A DNA stretch of 64,000 nt, from positions 62,001 through 126,000 of the forward strand of contig JAETQR010000001.1 in the NCBI GenBank assembly GCA_021770615.1, read 5' to 3'. The notes beneath the pieces are model-generated. The model ran no database searches. It saw nothing but the letters and a program-made list of their open reading frames with translations, and was not told where the DNA came from. This stretch comes from Lachnospiraceae bacterium (GTDB taxonomy: Bacteria; Bacillota_A; Clostridia; Lachnospirales; Lachnospiraceae). A program made the position numbers and the translations under genes. Shown in pieces: positions 34,977 through 43,484 of this stretch. The stretch's first letter is position 1. Every line of letters starts with the position of its first letter.

Positions 34977-36368
34977 TCACCTCCTTTCTGCCTGTTCTAC
35001 GGTTTCTTTTATTTTATTTTCATAACCGCCATTAAAAAAAGTACATAGTACCGGTGAATGCCCGTACAGCCCATAGCCCCCAAGCAGGCTCATAGCCCGG
35101 CATCCGCCCTGACACTGATTCCTGTATGTACACCCTGCACAATCTTTATTCCTGCCAAGGATTTCTCTTGTTTTCATGCCTGCGATCCGGAAAAATGCAT
35201 TGTCTCCCCCTCCATAGACCTGACTGAGTGTTTCTGTTTTAAGATCCGGCATATGCTGTTCAACCTCCGAATCTGTCATGGATGCACACGGTAAAAGCCT
35301 GCCATGTGGAAGAAGATAAGGATTAAAACGGCATGTAGCACAACAGAGGTCATCTCCAATCCCCGAAGACGTGTTCCTTACATACGGTGAATGCCACTTG
35401 TCCGGATCATGCGCAGGGCACGCAAAAAATCCGTCAAGCTGTATTGAGAACGGCGCTCCATCTTTTACATATGTATGGATGACCTTGAGATACGCATCAT
35501 ACAGTTCCTCGGTTTCAACCGTCCTGCGCCCCTCTTTCCTCCACTCACCGGCCTCATAAATAAGTGAAGTCTTCCAGTAATCCACTCCAAGGCTTTTTAA
35601 TAATTCATACGTCTGGGGGAGGCAATCTATATTGCCATCATAGACGGCCGTCTCGATCATAACCGGAAATCCGTGTTCTTTCAGCATCTTTATGACGCTG
35701 GTGACTTTTTCTCCGGCGCCTTTTTTGGCTCTCAGCCAGTCGTGTCCGTCGACGCCGTCAAAACTGATCACAAAACCCGGTCGAAGCCCCATCCTCTGAA
35801 AACGCTGTGCCGTCTGCTCTGTCAAAAGCATCCCGTTTGTGTAAATTTGGGACACAGCAATACTCTTTTGGGAAAACGCTTCCATGATCGTCCAGATATC
35901 GTCACGCACAAATGGTTCACCACCTGTTACCGAGACCGCCGTCACTCCCGCCATATCCATCTGATCAATGACTTTCAGGCACTCTTTCGTTGACATATCC
36001 TTATACTTATAATGAGGGGCACTCATATAACAGTGACGACATCTTAGATTACACCTGCCCGTAACCGACCAGTGTATACTCCTGATAAAATAATTATCAG
36101 CTCTTCTGTATTTCTGCGCTCTGTCTATCTTATCCTGGTCCTGCAGGAATTGCACAATTCCTTTTTTATGCAGCAGATCCAGCCTCTCTTTTTGTTCTTT
36201 TGTCAGATACACAACAGAAAAATCAATCATTCCGCTGCACATTTCCAACAGTAAAAAGGTTTTCCGGTCTAAAATCTCCGTGCGTCCGTTTATCCGGTTG
36301 GCAAGCACATACTCATGATCTTTGTATCCCCGCAGTACATAATCTTCCGACAGCTTGACATATTTCAC
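34977..36368 (-). CDS. Radical SAM/SPASM RiPP maturase with N-terminal recognition element
   Basis: A 463-residue enzyme. Residues 1-85 look like a PqqD-type RiPP recognition element (YVLRGYKDHEYVLANRINGR) that should bind the Nif11-type leader. The radical SAM core has the 4Fe-4S motif Cys106, Cys110, Cys113 (TGRCNLRCRHCYM) and a GGEP motif at 149-152. The C-terminal SPASM region has many cysteines (342, 343, 346, 361, 410, 413, 419, 423, 442), enough for two auxiliary clusters. Related enzymes make thioether, C-C or ether crosslinks in peptides. The start is GTG at 36368 with GGGGG nine bases upstream. First gene of the operon. Confidence 0.92.
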   Translation of the reverse strand: MKYVKLSEDYVLRGYKDHEYVLANRINGRTEILDRKTFLLLEMCSGMIDFSVVYLTKEQKERLDLLHKKGIVQFLQDQDKIDRAQKYRRADNYFIRSIHWSVTGRCNLRCRHCYMSAPHYKYKDMSTKECLKVIDQMDMAGVTAVSVTGGEPFVRDDIWTIMEAFSQKSIAVSQIYTNGMLLTEQTAQRFQRMGLRPGFVISFDGVDGHDWLRAKKGAGEKVTSVIKMLKEHGFPVMIETAVYDGNIDCLPQTYELLKSLGVDYWKTSLIYEAGEWRKEGRRTVETEELYDAYLKVIHTYVKDGAPFSIQLDGFFACPAHDPDKWHSPYVRNTSSGIGDDLCCATCRFNPYLLPHGRLLPCASMTDSEVEQHMPDLKTETLSQVYGGGDNAFFRIAGMKTREILGRNKDCAGCTYRNQCQGGCRAMSLLGGYGLYGHSPVLCTFFNGGYENKIKETVEQAERR

Positions 36369-36413
36369 GATCGTTTTCCCCCTTTGTGCTTAGTAATTTT
36401 TAAATCTAAAGAC

Positions 36414-36487
36414 ATTATATCGTTTCTGTACGATAAATAAGTGCGCCGTAAGCGCACTTATTTATCGTTTCTGTTTGCATTTGTCAA
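36414..36487 (-). promoter_or_regulatory. Promoter/operator region of the RiPP operon with 17-bp palindrome
   Basis: Minus strand TTGACA at 36482-36487 and a second possible -10 TATAAT at 36414-36419. Between them is a perfect inverted repeat ACGATAAATAAGTGCGC (36430-36446) with its complement at 36452-36468, 5-bp centre. A 12-bp direct repeat TATCGTTTCTGT flanks it (36418-36429, 36463-36474). The palindrome covers the -10 of one promoter and the -35 of the other, a good repressor or activator site. The rest of 36369-36662 has only the DegV terminator. Confidence 0.65.
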
Positions 36488-36574
36488 GTATTTTTTTATC
36501 TTTCTTATTAAATTTTTTATCAAATGATAATATCACGAAGAAAAGGGGACTGATGAGAGATCAATAATCTGAAA

Positions 36575-36614
36575 CAGGGGAAGATATGACTCGCGCAAAT
36601 CATATCTTCCCCTG
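36575..36614 (-). terminator. Terminator of the DegV gene
   Basis: CAGGGGAAGATATGA (36575-36589) and its exact complement (36600-36614) form a 15-bp stem with a 10-nt loop. TTTC follows on the minus strand and AAAATTTC on the plus strand, so it works best for the minus-strand degV transcript. Confidence 0.75.
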
Positions 36615-36662
36615 AAAATTTCTCCAAAGGTCCGACCGTAGCTCCTGGTTTCCAAAAAACAA

Positions 36663-37523
36663 TTACGCAACAAAAAATATTCCGATGGAACCGGGCCCTG
36701 TGTGTACGCCGATGACCGGGTCAAGCGTATGCAGGATCACTCTCTTTACCTGATCGGAAGTCCTGAGCCTGTCCGCTACATATTTTGCATCCTCATAGCA
36801 GTCCCCATGGCTGATGAATACCGTCTGTGGCTGTGAAATATCACGCAGGGCGCGCTTTACAATCTCATCCAGCGACTTTTTGCGCCCGCGCACTTTCGCC
36901 TCCTGGCTGAGTACCCCGCCCCGGCTCATGCGCAGAAGAACTTTGATCTGCAGGACTGTCCCGACCAGCGACGTGACAGACGAGGCTCTTCCACTGCGTT
37001 TTAAATGCTTCAGATCGTCCACGGTAAAAATCGTAGTTACCTTCCAGCGGCACTGGTTGCACCAGTCATAGACCTGTTCGATGCTCTTATCTTTTTTCTG
37101 CATCCTCACAGCGCCATAAATAAGCAGTCCCTCTCCGAGAGCCACACAGAGACTGTCTACGGCATAAATATTCCGCTCCGGATATTCCCCCCGCAGCTTG
37201 TGCAGCGCACTTTCTACTGCATGATAGGTTCCGCTCAGTTTTGATGACAGACCAATATATAAAAGATCCTTTCCTGCCTCCAGAACAGGTTTTGCCATTT
37301 CATATGCCTCATTCACATTTACCATCGAGGTAGTGACATTCCTTCCCTGTCTCAGATACCAGTAGATCTCCTGAAATGTCTCATCTCCGTTTTCTTCGTA
37401 TCCCGGATACTCCCTGTCTCCGGCCAGATATTTTAATGACAGAACATGGATCCCGTATTTCTGAATATATTTATAAGGCAGGTTTGATGTTGAATCCGTC
37501 AGGATCGCAAATGTATCATTCAT
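36663..37523 (-). CDS. DegV-family fatty-acid-binding protein
   Basis: A 286-residue DegV protein, a family that binds fatty acids and serves as FakB-like partner of fatty acid kinase. Seen: start ILTDSTSNLPYKYI, the TSMVNVNEAYE segment, LSSKLSGTYHAVESAL, DSLCVALGEGLLIY, and C-terminal GPGSIGIFFV. The ATG at 37523 has GAGGAGG upstream and fits the family; an in-frame ATG at 37583 is further upstream without support. Divergent from the YlbJ-like gene. Confidence 0.9.
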   Translation of the reverse strand: MNDTFAILTDSTSNLPYKYIQKYGIHVLSLKYLAGDREYPGYEENGDETFQEIYWYLRQGRNVTTSMVNVNEAYEMAKPVLEAGKDLLYIGLSSKLSGTYHAVESALHKLRGEYPERNIYAVDSLCVALGEGLLIYGAVRMQKKDKSIEQVYDWCNQCRWKVTTIFTVDDLKHLKRSGRASSVTSLVGTVLQIKVLLRMSRGGVLSQEAKVRGRKKSLDEIVKRALRDISQPQTVFISHGDCYEDAKYVADRLRTSDQVKRVILHTLDPVIGVHTGPGSIGIFFVA

Positions 37524-37634
37524 GGAAATCCTCCTCATTTCATACGCTTGCGCATAAATGCTTTCGTTCTTATTTGTCTGCATAAGAAGGAATTTTTATT
37601 CATAAATTTTACAAATACCTCCCGGAGGCTCTCC

Positions 37635-38525
37635 ATGCTGATCCTGTTCTTTCTCCTTCTTTTCATCCTCCTTCTCTTTCCTGATGCTGCCGCCGAAGGC
37701 GGAAAAAATGGCCTGATCCTGTGGGCTACTGTTCTCGTCCCCTCTCTTCTTCCGTTTTCTGTCCTCACTTCGCTGATCCGCACTTATATGCAGGGAAAAC
37801 CATTCAAATATTTTCTCATCGCCGCGGGCGTCCTGTCCGGCTATCCGATCGGCGCCAAAATAGCAGCTGAACTTTATAGGGACGGCGCCCTATCTCACAA
37901 AAAAGCGCTTTTTTTTGCCGGATGTACCAACAATCCGAGTCCGATGTTTGTTATTTTCTTTGTGGCCGGAAATCTTCTTCATCTTTCTTCCGGCGCTTAC
38001 GTCTTTTACCTGTTTGTTCTCCTCTCATCCTTTTTGGGAAGCCTTGTTTTCGTCCTCATTATGCCGCAGCGAAAAAATTCCGATCCAAACCCAAAAGTTA
38101 CAGAACAAAATGGCCTTCCACATCCGGTCTGTGCCCCGGTTTCCCACATTTCGTTTTCCGAAACGATCGACGCTGAAATTTCCTCTTCTGTCCTCCTTAT
38201 GCTTAAGATCGGTGGATACATCCTGCTTTTTTCCGTCTTTGCCACGCTGATCAAAGATCTTTCTTTCATTCCATCCACATTGAAGCTTCCATTTTGCGGA
38301 CTGTTGGAAATCACTACCGGGAATGCGGTGATCTGCCAGAGCTCCCTCCCTGCCTCCATAAAAAAAATCCTGTCCCTTGCCTTCACTACTTTTGGGGGGC
38401 TCTCCGCCGCTGCCCAGACAAATAGTGTTCTGCAAAAAACAGGATTATCAATCTTTTATTATATTGTGATGAAACTGATCAGCAGTATCTTTGCTGTACT
38501 GTTCGCTGTTTTATTTCTTATATGA
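37635..38525 (+). CDS. YlbJ-like sporulation integral membrane protein (nucleoside-recognition/gate domain)
   Basis: A 296-residue membrane protein with about seven to eight helices. It carries family markers GVLSGYPIGAKIAAELYRDG and GCTNNPSPMFVIFF, and a second gate-like repeat near the C-terminus (TFGGLSAAAQTNSVL). Such proteins are required for spore cortex formation in Bacillus (YlbJ) and resemble nucleoside transporter gates. The ATG at 37635 has GGAGG six bases upstream; longer in-frame starts lack a site. It is read towards the coiled-coil gene, with only 24 bp between stops and no visible terminator. Confidence 0.8.
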   Translation: MLILFFLLLFILLLFPDAAAEGGKNGLILWATVLVPSLLPFSVLTSLIRTYMQGKPFKYFLIAAGVLSGYPIGAKIAAELYRDGALSHKKALFFAGCTNNPSPMFVIFFVAGNLLHLSSGAYVFYLFVLLSSFLGSLVFVLIMPQRKNSDPNPKVTEQNGLPHPVCAPVSHISFSETIDAEISSSVLLMLKIGGYILLFSVFATLIKDLSFIPSTLKLPFCGLLEITTGNAVICQSSLPASIKKILSLAFTTFGGLSAAAQTNSVLQKTGLSIFYYIVMKLISSIFAVLFAVLFLI

Positions 38526-38549
38526 CCGGATGCTTTATACAAACCAGAC

Positions 38550-39161
38550 TCACTGCGCGCTGTTTTCTTCCTCTGCCCCCTGATCGGCCTCAGGCTCTTC
38601 CTCCGGAATCTTTCCCTCGATCTGGTCTTTTAACTCCGCGCGGTTATTTTTTATGACCTCGATATCCTTTTTCAAGGCGCTGATCAGCATCGTGGACTTA
38701 CTCTCCAACTCCCTGAGAGACGTCTCGATATTTCTTCCCGCCTCCCCGAGCAGATCACTTGTATAATAAAGCGCTGATGTGCGCACCTGATCGCTCTCAC
38801 CTACTGCCTGGCTGATGATCTGCTGTGCCTGTGCCTCTGCCTGCTTCACGATCTGCTCCGCCTGCGCATAAGCAGTCTGAACAAGCTCATTCTGGTCTAA
38901 AAGCTGTCTCGTCTGTACCTCTGCCTGATTCATGATCTTCTGCGCCTGTGCTTCTGCCTCGCTGATGATACCATCCCTGTTATTTATGATCTTCTGATAT
39001 CTCTTGATCTCTTCCGGCGCACACATACGGAGTGCATCCAAAAGATCATAGAGCTCGTCCTTTGAGACAGTAACTTTATTCGGATATAATTTCGATGGCT
39101 TGCAATTTTCCACATACTCATAGATTTCATCGATTGCTTTTTCTATTCTTGATGGGTTCAT
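38550..39161 (-). CDS. Coiled-coil protein, V-ATPase subunit H/E-like
   Basis: A 203-residue soluble protein. The first 60 residues are globular (IEKAIDEIYEYVENCKPSKL), then a long helix with regular Ala/Gln-rich repeats (EAEAQAQKIMNQAEVQTRQL, AQAEQIVKQAEAQAQQIISQ) to about 125, a second helical part, and an acidic tail (EEEPEADQGAEEENSAQ). Annotations of such Lachnospiraceae proteins as vacuolar ATPase subunit H rest on the coiled coil only; no ATPase genes are here. It follows rsmD by 30 bp. DivIVA-like cytoskeletal use is another possibility. Confidence 0.75.
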   Translation of the reverse strand: MNPSRIEKAIDEIYEYVENCKPSKLYPNKVTVSKDELYDLLDALRMCAPEEIKRYQKIINNRDGIISEAEAQAQKIMNQAEVQTRQLLDQNELVQTAYAQAEQIVKQAEAQAQQIISQAVGESDQVRTSALYYTSDLLGEAGRNIETSLRELESKSTMLISALKKDIEVIKNNRAELKDQIEGKIPEEEPEADQGAEEENSAQ

Positions 39162-39190
39162 AAGTAATTACCTGTTCCTTTCTATGTTCC

Positions 39191-39745
39191 TTATTTCACT
39201 CTTAAGAATACATGCTTATTTGTCTTATATTCTTTTATTTTTATGAGCTCATATACTTCTTCATCGACATAATCTACCTGTGTACGAAGCGCCGACTCAA
39301 TGATTACCATAGTGCCTTCCCTTACGATGCCTGAGTGTGCGATCAGATCTGCGATCTTTGGTTCAAATTCTTTGTCATACGGAGGATCAGCATAGATGAT
39401 ATCAAAAACCTGTCCCGTTTTCTCTAATTTTGATATCGCATATGTGACTTCTACCGGCAGCACCACAGCATCTTCTGTAAGTCTCGTCTTCGCCAGATTT
39501 GCCCGGATACACTTTAACGGTTCTTTTCCAAATTCTACCAAATACGCTTTTTTCGCCCCTCTGCTCAGTGCCTCGATCCCGATCGCCCCGCTTCCACTGA
39601 ACAAATCGAGAAATATACTGCCCGGCACATCATCCTGTATGATATTAAAGAGCGTCTCTTTGATCCTGTCCGTCGTAGGTCTCGTATCTTTTCCCTCCGG
39701 AGCTGTCAGCGGCAGCCTTCTCGCTTTTCCCGCAATAACACGCAT
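39191..39745 (-). CDS. rsmD: 16S rRNA (guanine966-N2)-methyltransferase
   Basis: A 184-residue methyltransferase: MRVIAGKARRLPLTAPEG, RPTTDRIKETLFNII, SAM-binding LDLFSGSGAIGIEALSRGA, and catalytic DPPYDKE in FDIIYADPPYD. The ATG at 39745 has GGAGGAACG upstream and matches the family start; the ATG at 39766 does not. It methylates G966 in the 30S subunit. Confidence 0.95.
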   Translation of the reverse strand: MRVIAGKARRLPLTAPEGKDTRPTTDRIKETLFNIIQDDVPGSIFLDLFSGSGAIGIEALSRGAKKAYLVEFGKEPLKCIRANLAKTRLTEDAVVLPVEVTYAISKLEKTGQVFDIIYADPPYDKEFEPKIADLIAHSGIVREGTMVIIESALRTQVDYVDEEVYELIKIKEYKTNKHVFLRVK

Positions 39746-39865
39746 GACGTTCCTCCATTCGCACACATCTTTTCCTCTTATTGTATACGAAAACGTTTAA
39801 CTTTTCAACTGTTTTATTTGCGGAATTTGTGGGGATGGTATCTTAGGTTCTATATTTCAGGTTCC

Positions 39866-40005
39866 GTATTTCAAGGAGCGAAGATCCCCCTCACATGGGC
39901 ACTCGCGTTATTTAAGCACGTAGTGGTATGGATGTTGAAAATACCAACATCTCATACCAACGCGCTTAAAACCCATGTGAGGGGGATCTTCGCTCCTTGA
40001 AATAC
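39866..40005. repeat. 140-nt foldback element A with 34-bp perfect arms
   Basis: Arms of 34 bp (39866-39899 and 39972-40005) are exact reverse complements, starting GTATTTCAAGGAGCGAAGAT. Inside, TTTAAGC/GCTTAAA and TGGTATGGATGTTG/CAACATC-CATACCA continue the fold. No coding sequence or T run is present. It lies in the 508-bp gap between recG and rsmD, which holds no gene that I can support. Confidence 0.85.
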
Positions 40006-40067
40006 TGGATTTCTGATAATGATGGGAAAGAGCCATCATCCATTTTAGAACCATCATCAAAATTATT

Positions 40068-40260
40068 TTTATAAAAAAGCTTGGCAATAGGTGAAAAAAA
40101 TAATAGATGAGCAGCATTATGCACAATGGAGCTGAGACTCAGGGAATCGTGGAAGCCTTTGCTGAACACGATTCCCATGATATGAGGCTCAGCGGAATGT
40201 TTCGTGCATTCAGCTGCTCATCTATTATTTTTTTCATCTATTTCCAAGCCCTTTTATAAA
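40068..40260. repeat. 193-nt foldback element B abutting recG
   Basis: Outer arms TTTATAAAA...GCTTGG (40068-40084) and CCAAGC..TTTTATAAA (40244-40260), then a 24-bp perfect stem (40092-40115 with 40213-40236, reading TGAAAAAAATAATAGATGAG), GCTGAG/CTCAGC type and GGGAATCGTG/CACGATTCCC inner stems. The right end overlaps the recG stop codon (40254-40256). As RNA it would be one long branched hairpin. Confidence 0.85.
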
Positions 40261-42290
40261 GAAACCTTCCCCATATACTGCTCCAGTTTTCCCATCAGCC
40301 TCCTGTTTTTTGCGTAAAACCGGCTGACCTCATCAAAGCCATAATTCCTTGCCTCTTCACTGGCAGCGGTGAGAAGTTTGGAATCCTCATAAATATCTGC
40401 GAGTTTAAACAGCTTATCCCCACTCTGCATAACGCCAAAAAAGTCTCCCTGCCCCCTTAATTTCAAATCTTCTCTTGCAATATGGAACCCGTCATTGGAG
40501 CCGGCGAGGATGGAAAGGCGCTCCTTCCCCTCCTTCGTGTCCGTACCATACATAAGGATACAATACGACTGGTCTTTTCCCCGTCCGACACGTCCCCGCA
40601 GCTGATGGAGCTGGGCGAGGCCGAACCGTTCCGCATTTTCGATCATCATCACTGTGGCATTTGGCACATCGATCCCTACCTCGATCACCGTAGTCGATAC
40701 GAGTATGTCCGTATCCCCTCTGACAAAGCGTTCCATGACCTCATTTTTTTCCTTTGCCTTCATTTTTCCATGCAGACGGTCAACTACTGCAATACCTTTA
40801 AAAATTTCACGCAGCTGTTCCGTATAGATCGTAACATTTTCAAGCCCGGTCTCCTCGTTTTCTTCGACCATCGGGCAAATGATATAGACCTGATGCCCCG
40901 CTTCGATCTGCTCTTTCATGAACCGGTAAGCATTCGGACGGTAATCCGTCCCCACCACGCAGTTTTTGATCGGAAGGCGGTCTGCCGGCAGTTCATCCAT
41001 GACCGACAGATCCATATCCCCATATAGCACAAGGGCAAGTGTCCTTGGAATCGGCGTGGCGCTCATGGCAAGTACATGGGGCGCATCCCCTTTTTCCGCC
41101 AGCATCTCCCTCTGCCGCACGCCAAACCGGTGTTGCTCATCCGTTATAACAAGAGCAAGACTCTGGAATTCCACATTATCCTGAAGAACCGCATGGGTTC
41201 CCACCACGATATCCCACTCGCCGGATGAAAGTTTTTCCTTTCCCTCCCGTTTTTGTTTCGCAGTGAGCGCCCCGGTGAGGAGTCCCACCGCCACACCGAG
41301 TGGCTCTAACATCTCTTTTAAAGACGTATAATGCTGGGCTGCGAGAACTTCTGTGGGCACCATAAATGCGCCCTGTCCACCATTGCACACGACAAGATAA
41401 AGCGCCAACACCGCCACGATCGTCTTCCCGGATCCCACATCGCCCTGTACCAGACGGTTCATGACCGTCCCACCCGTCATATCCCGGACGATTTCCTGAT
41501 ATACCTTTTCCTGCGCTCCGGTCAGTTGGAACGGAAGAGCCGCTTTCAGGGCTTCGACCTCTTTTTTATTCTCCATAACATGCCGACTCACCTGATCATT
41601 TTGCAGCCGGATCGCATGAAGCGCCGCCTGATATAAAAACAATTCATCAAAGACAAGCCGTTTTCTCGCTTTGATAAATTCCACTCTGTTTTTCGGAAAA
41701 TGAATATCCTGCACCGCCTTCCGGTATCCGACCAGGTTATATTTTTTCCGGATCTCGGGCGGCAGAAATTCTTTGATCTCCTCACATTCAGCCAGCGCCG
41801 CCTGCGCCGCCTTTGTCACCTGGTTATTTGTGAGTCCCGCTGTCAGTGGATAGATCGGGAGGAGTTTGCCCACATTTTTATAAAATTCATTTTTACTATA
41901 TATTTTCGGCTGTTCTAAAACAATTTTCCCATTTGCTCTCCCGGTCTTTCCCCGGAGTATATACCTTGTCCCCATCTTCAGGCGGCCAAGCAGAAATGGC
42001 ATATTGAACCACGTCACCTGCACTACACCTGTCTCATCCCCAAAAAAAGCAGTGAGCACCTTCATCCGGGACGTATTTTTTACCGATGGCTTCCGCCTGA
42101 GTACCCCTTCCACTGCCATAAGCTTTCCTTCCTCTAAGTCACGGACAGGTACGATATCGTGAAATTCATCATAATCCCTCGGATAGTGCTCTAAAAGATC
42201 TCCAATCTCCCATATATTTAATTTGTGGAAATGTTGCTCTGCCTTTTCTCCCACACCCTTTATTTTACGAATGCTATCGTTATATTTCAT
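40254..42290 (-). CDS. recG: ATP-dependent DNA helicase RecG
   Basis: A 678-residue helicase that remodels stalled replication forks and Holliday junctions. N-terminal wedge/OB domain (VQVTWFNMPFLLGRLKMGTR), Walker A GDVGSGKTIVAVL, DEQH box (VITDEQHRFGVRQ), motif III MSATPIPRTLALV, motif V STTVIEVGIDVPNAT, motif VI QLRGRVGRGKDQSYC and the TRG/C-terminal hook region (LKLRGQGDFFGVMQSG). GGAAGGG precedes the ATG. It follows dut in the nrdD-nrdG-dut-recG series. Family length is normal. Confidence 0.97.
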   Translation of the reverse strand: MKYNDSIRKIKGVGEKAEQHFHKLNIWEIGDLLEHYPRDYDEFHDIVPVRDLEEGKLMAVEGVLRRKPSVKNTSRMKVLTAFFGDETGVVQVTWFNMPFLLGRLKMGTRYILRGKTGRANGKIVLEQPKIYSKNEFYKNVGKLLPIYPLTAGLTNNQVTKAAQAALAECEEIKEFLPPEIRKKYNLVGYRKAVQDIHFPKNRVEFIKARKRLVFDELFLYQAALHAIRLQNDQVSRHVMENKKEVEALKAALPFQLTGAQEKVYQEIVRDMTGGTVMNRLVQGDVGSGKTIVAVLALYLVVCNGGQGAFMVPTEVLAAQHYTSLKEMLEPLGVAVGLLTGALTAKQKREGKEKLSSGEWDIVVGTHAVLQDNVEFQSLALVITDEQHRFGVRQREMLAEKGDAPHVLAMSATPIPRTLALVLYGDMDLSVMDELPADRLPIKNCVVGTDYRPNAYRFMKEQIEAGHQVYIICPMVEENEETGLENVTIYTEQLREIFKGIAVVDRLHGKMKAKEKNEVMERFVRGDTDILVSTTVIEVGIDVPNATVMMIENAERFGLAQLHQLRGRVGRGKDQSYCILMYGTDTKEGKERLSILAGSNDGFHIAREDLKLRGQGDFFGVMQSGDKLFKLADIYEDSKLLTAASEEARNYGFDEVSRFYAKNRRLMGKLEQYMGKVSL

Positions 42291-42407
42291 TTTTACCCTT
42301 CCTCACTGGAAACCATGGAAATCAAATTTTGGCGCTCGCAATTTATGGCAAACTGACAAAGTTTCGTACAGCAACGGGAATATTTCCTGATAAGGACCGG
42401 TATAACG

Positions 42408-42854
42408 CTATTTCGCTCCGGTAGAGCCAAACCCTCCCTCTCCGCGCACGGTATCACTGAGGCTGTCTGCTTCCTCGTAATGTGCAAAAAGGTATGGGGC
42501 AATGACCATCTGTGCCACACGTTCACCGTGTTCCACCACGATCGCTTCACCGGAATGATTATAGAGTGCTACCATGATCTCTCCCCGGTAATCCGAATCG
42601 ATCACACCTACTTTATTGGCCGGTGCAAGTCCTTTTTTGCATGCCAGGCCGCTCCTTGCGTACACAAGCCCCACAAGCCCCACAGGAATGGCCATGGCGA
42701 TCCCTGTATGGATAAACGCTGTCTCCCCGGCAGGAATCGTCACCGGCTCTTCCATACAGGCGTACAGATCCGCTCCCGCTGAAAACTCTGTCCCATACAT
42801 GGGCACATGTGCATTTTTATCCAGTTTCGTATATGTTATTTTTACGGTATCCAT
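42408..42854 (-). CDS. dut: dUTP diphosphatase
   Basis: A 148-residue trimeric-type dUTPase, which hydrolyses dUTP to dUMP. Motifs: 1 AGADLYA, 2 YARSGLACK, 3 GVIDSDYRGEI, 4 ERVAQMVIAPY, 5 RGEGGFGSTG, the last closing the active site. The ATG at 42854 (MDTVKITYTK) is preferred, with AAGGAATG upstream. It follows the class III reductase activase, so nucleotide synthesis genes are grouped. Confidence 0.96.
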   Translation of the reverse strand: MDTVKITYTKLDKNAHVPMYGTEFSAGADLYACMEEPVTIPAGETAFIHTGIAMAIPVGLVGLVYARSGLACKKGLAPANKVGVIDSDYRGEIMVALYNHSGEAIVVEHGERVAQMVIAPYLFAHYEEADSLSDTVRGEGGFGSTGAK

Positions 42855-42898
42855 ATTATTTTCATTCCTTCCCGGATGCTGCATCAGCATCCCCCTTC

Positions 42899-43444
42899 TC
42901 ACATATCATTTTCATGCTCCCAGTGAACGACTTCACCGGACGAAAGAGACTTTTTTACATCGATGATCCGCTGATTCTCCGAACCGCGAAAACGGATCTT
43001 CAGATTCTTTTTCTCCTCGACAAATCTTCCATCCACAAGAATGTCAATATAGGAAAGAAGCTCCCTCGTCACCCCGGATTCTTTGCACATCTGCCCGAGG
43101 ATCTGCTGGTCAAACAGATACCCGGAATAACACCAGATATCCTTTTCTGGATAAGTTTGTTTTACTTCCCTTAAAAGCGGAAGCAATCCCTCCTGGTTCA
43201 CCGGCTCAAACGGCTCGCCGCCGAGAACCGACAGGCCGGATACATAATCCGGCCGGAGATACTCTATGATCTGACGGATCTCCTTTTCCGTAAATGGTTT
43301 TCCATAGTTGAAATCCCATGTTTCTTCATTAAAACAATTTTTGCAGTGATGGGTACATCCGCTCACAAAGATCGAAACCCGGACTCCTAATCCGTTTGCC
43401 ACATCATACTGCTTAATATCCGCATAATTCACATGCTGCTCCAT
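42899..43444 (-). CDS. nrdG: Anaerobic ribonucleoside-triphosphate reductase activating protein
   Basis: A 181-residue radical SAM activase that forms the glycyl radical on NrdD. Radical SAM motif CTHHCKNCF within FVSGCTHHCKNCFNEETWDF, and LGGEPFEPVNQEGL. The ATG at 43444 (MEQHVNYADIKQYD) is preferred over an in-frame start inside the end of nrdD. Lies 40 bp after nrdD. Confidence 0.96.
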   Translation of the reverse strand: MEQHVNYADIKQYDVANGLGVRVSIFVSGCTHHCKNCFNEETWDFNYGKPFTEKEIRQIIEYLRPDYVSGLSVLGGEPFEPVNQEGLLPLLREVKQTYPEKDIWCYSGYLFDQQILGQMCKESGVTRELLSYIDILVDGRFVEEKKNLKIRFRGSENQRIIDVKKSLSSGEVVHWEHENDM

Positions 43445-43484
43445 TCCGCACCTTTTCGTGCATTTATGATAAAATAAGTTCGGA

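Noticed and set aside
39785..39800. GAAAACGTTTAA resembling a CcpA cre site upstream of rsmD
   Set aside because: Match to the cre consensus is incomplete at both ends and rsmD is not a catabolic gene.
39908..40178. Short minus-strand frames of 70 and 72 codons across the two foldback elements
   Set aside because: They run through inverted repeats, share no domain and have no ribosome binding site.
42293..42550. 85-codon frame between dut and recG
   Set aside because: Overlaps the dut 3' half in another frame and has no recognisable similarity.
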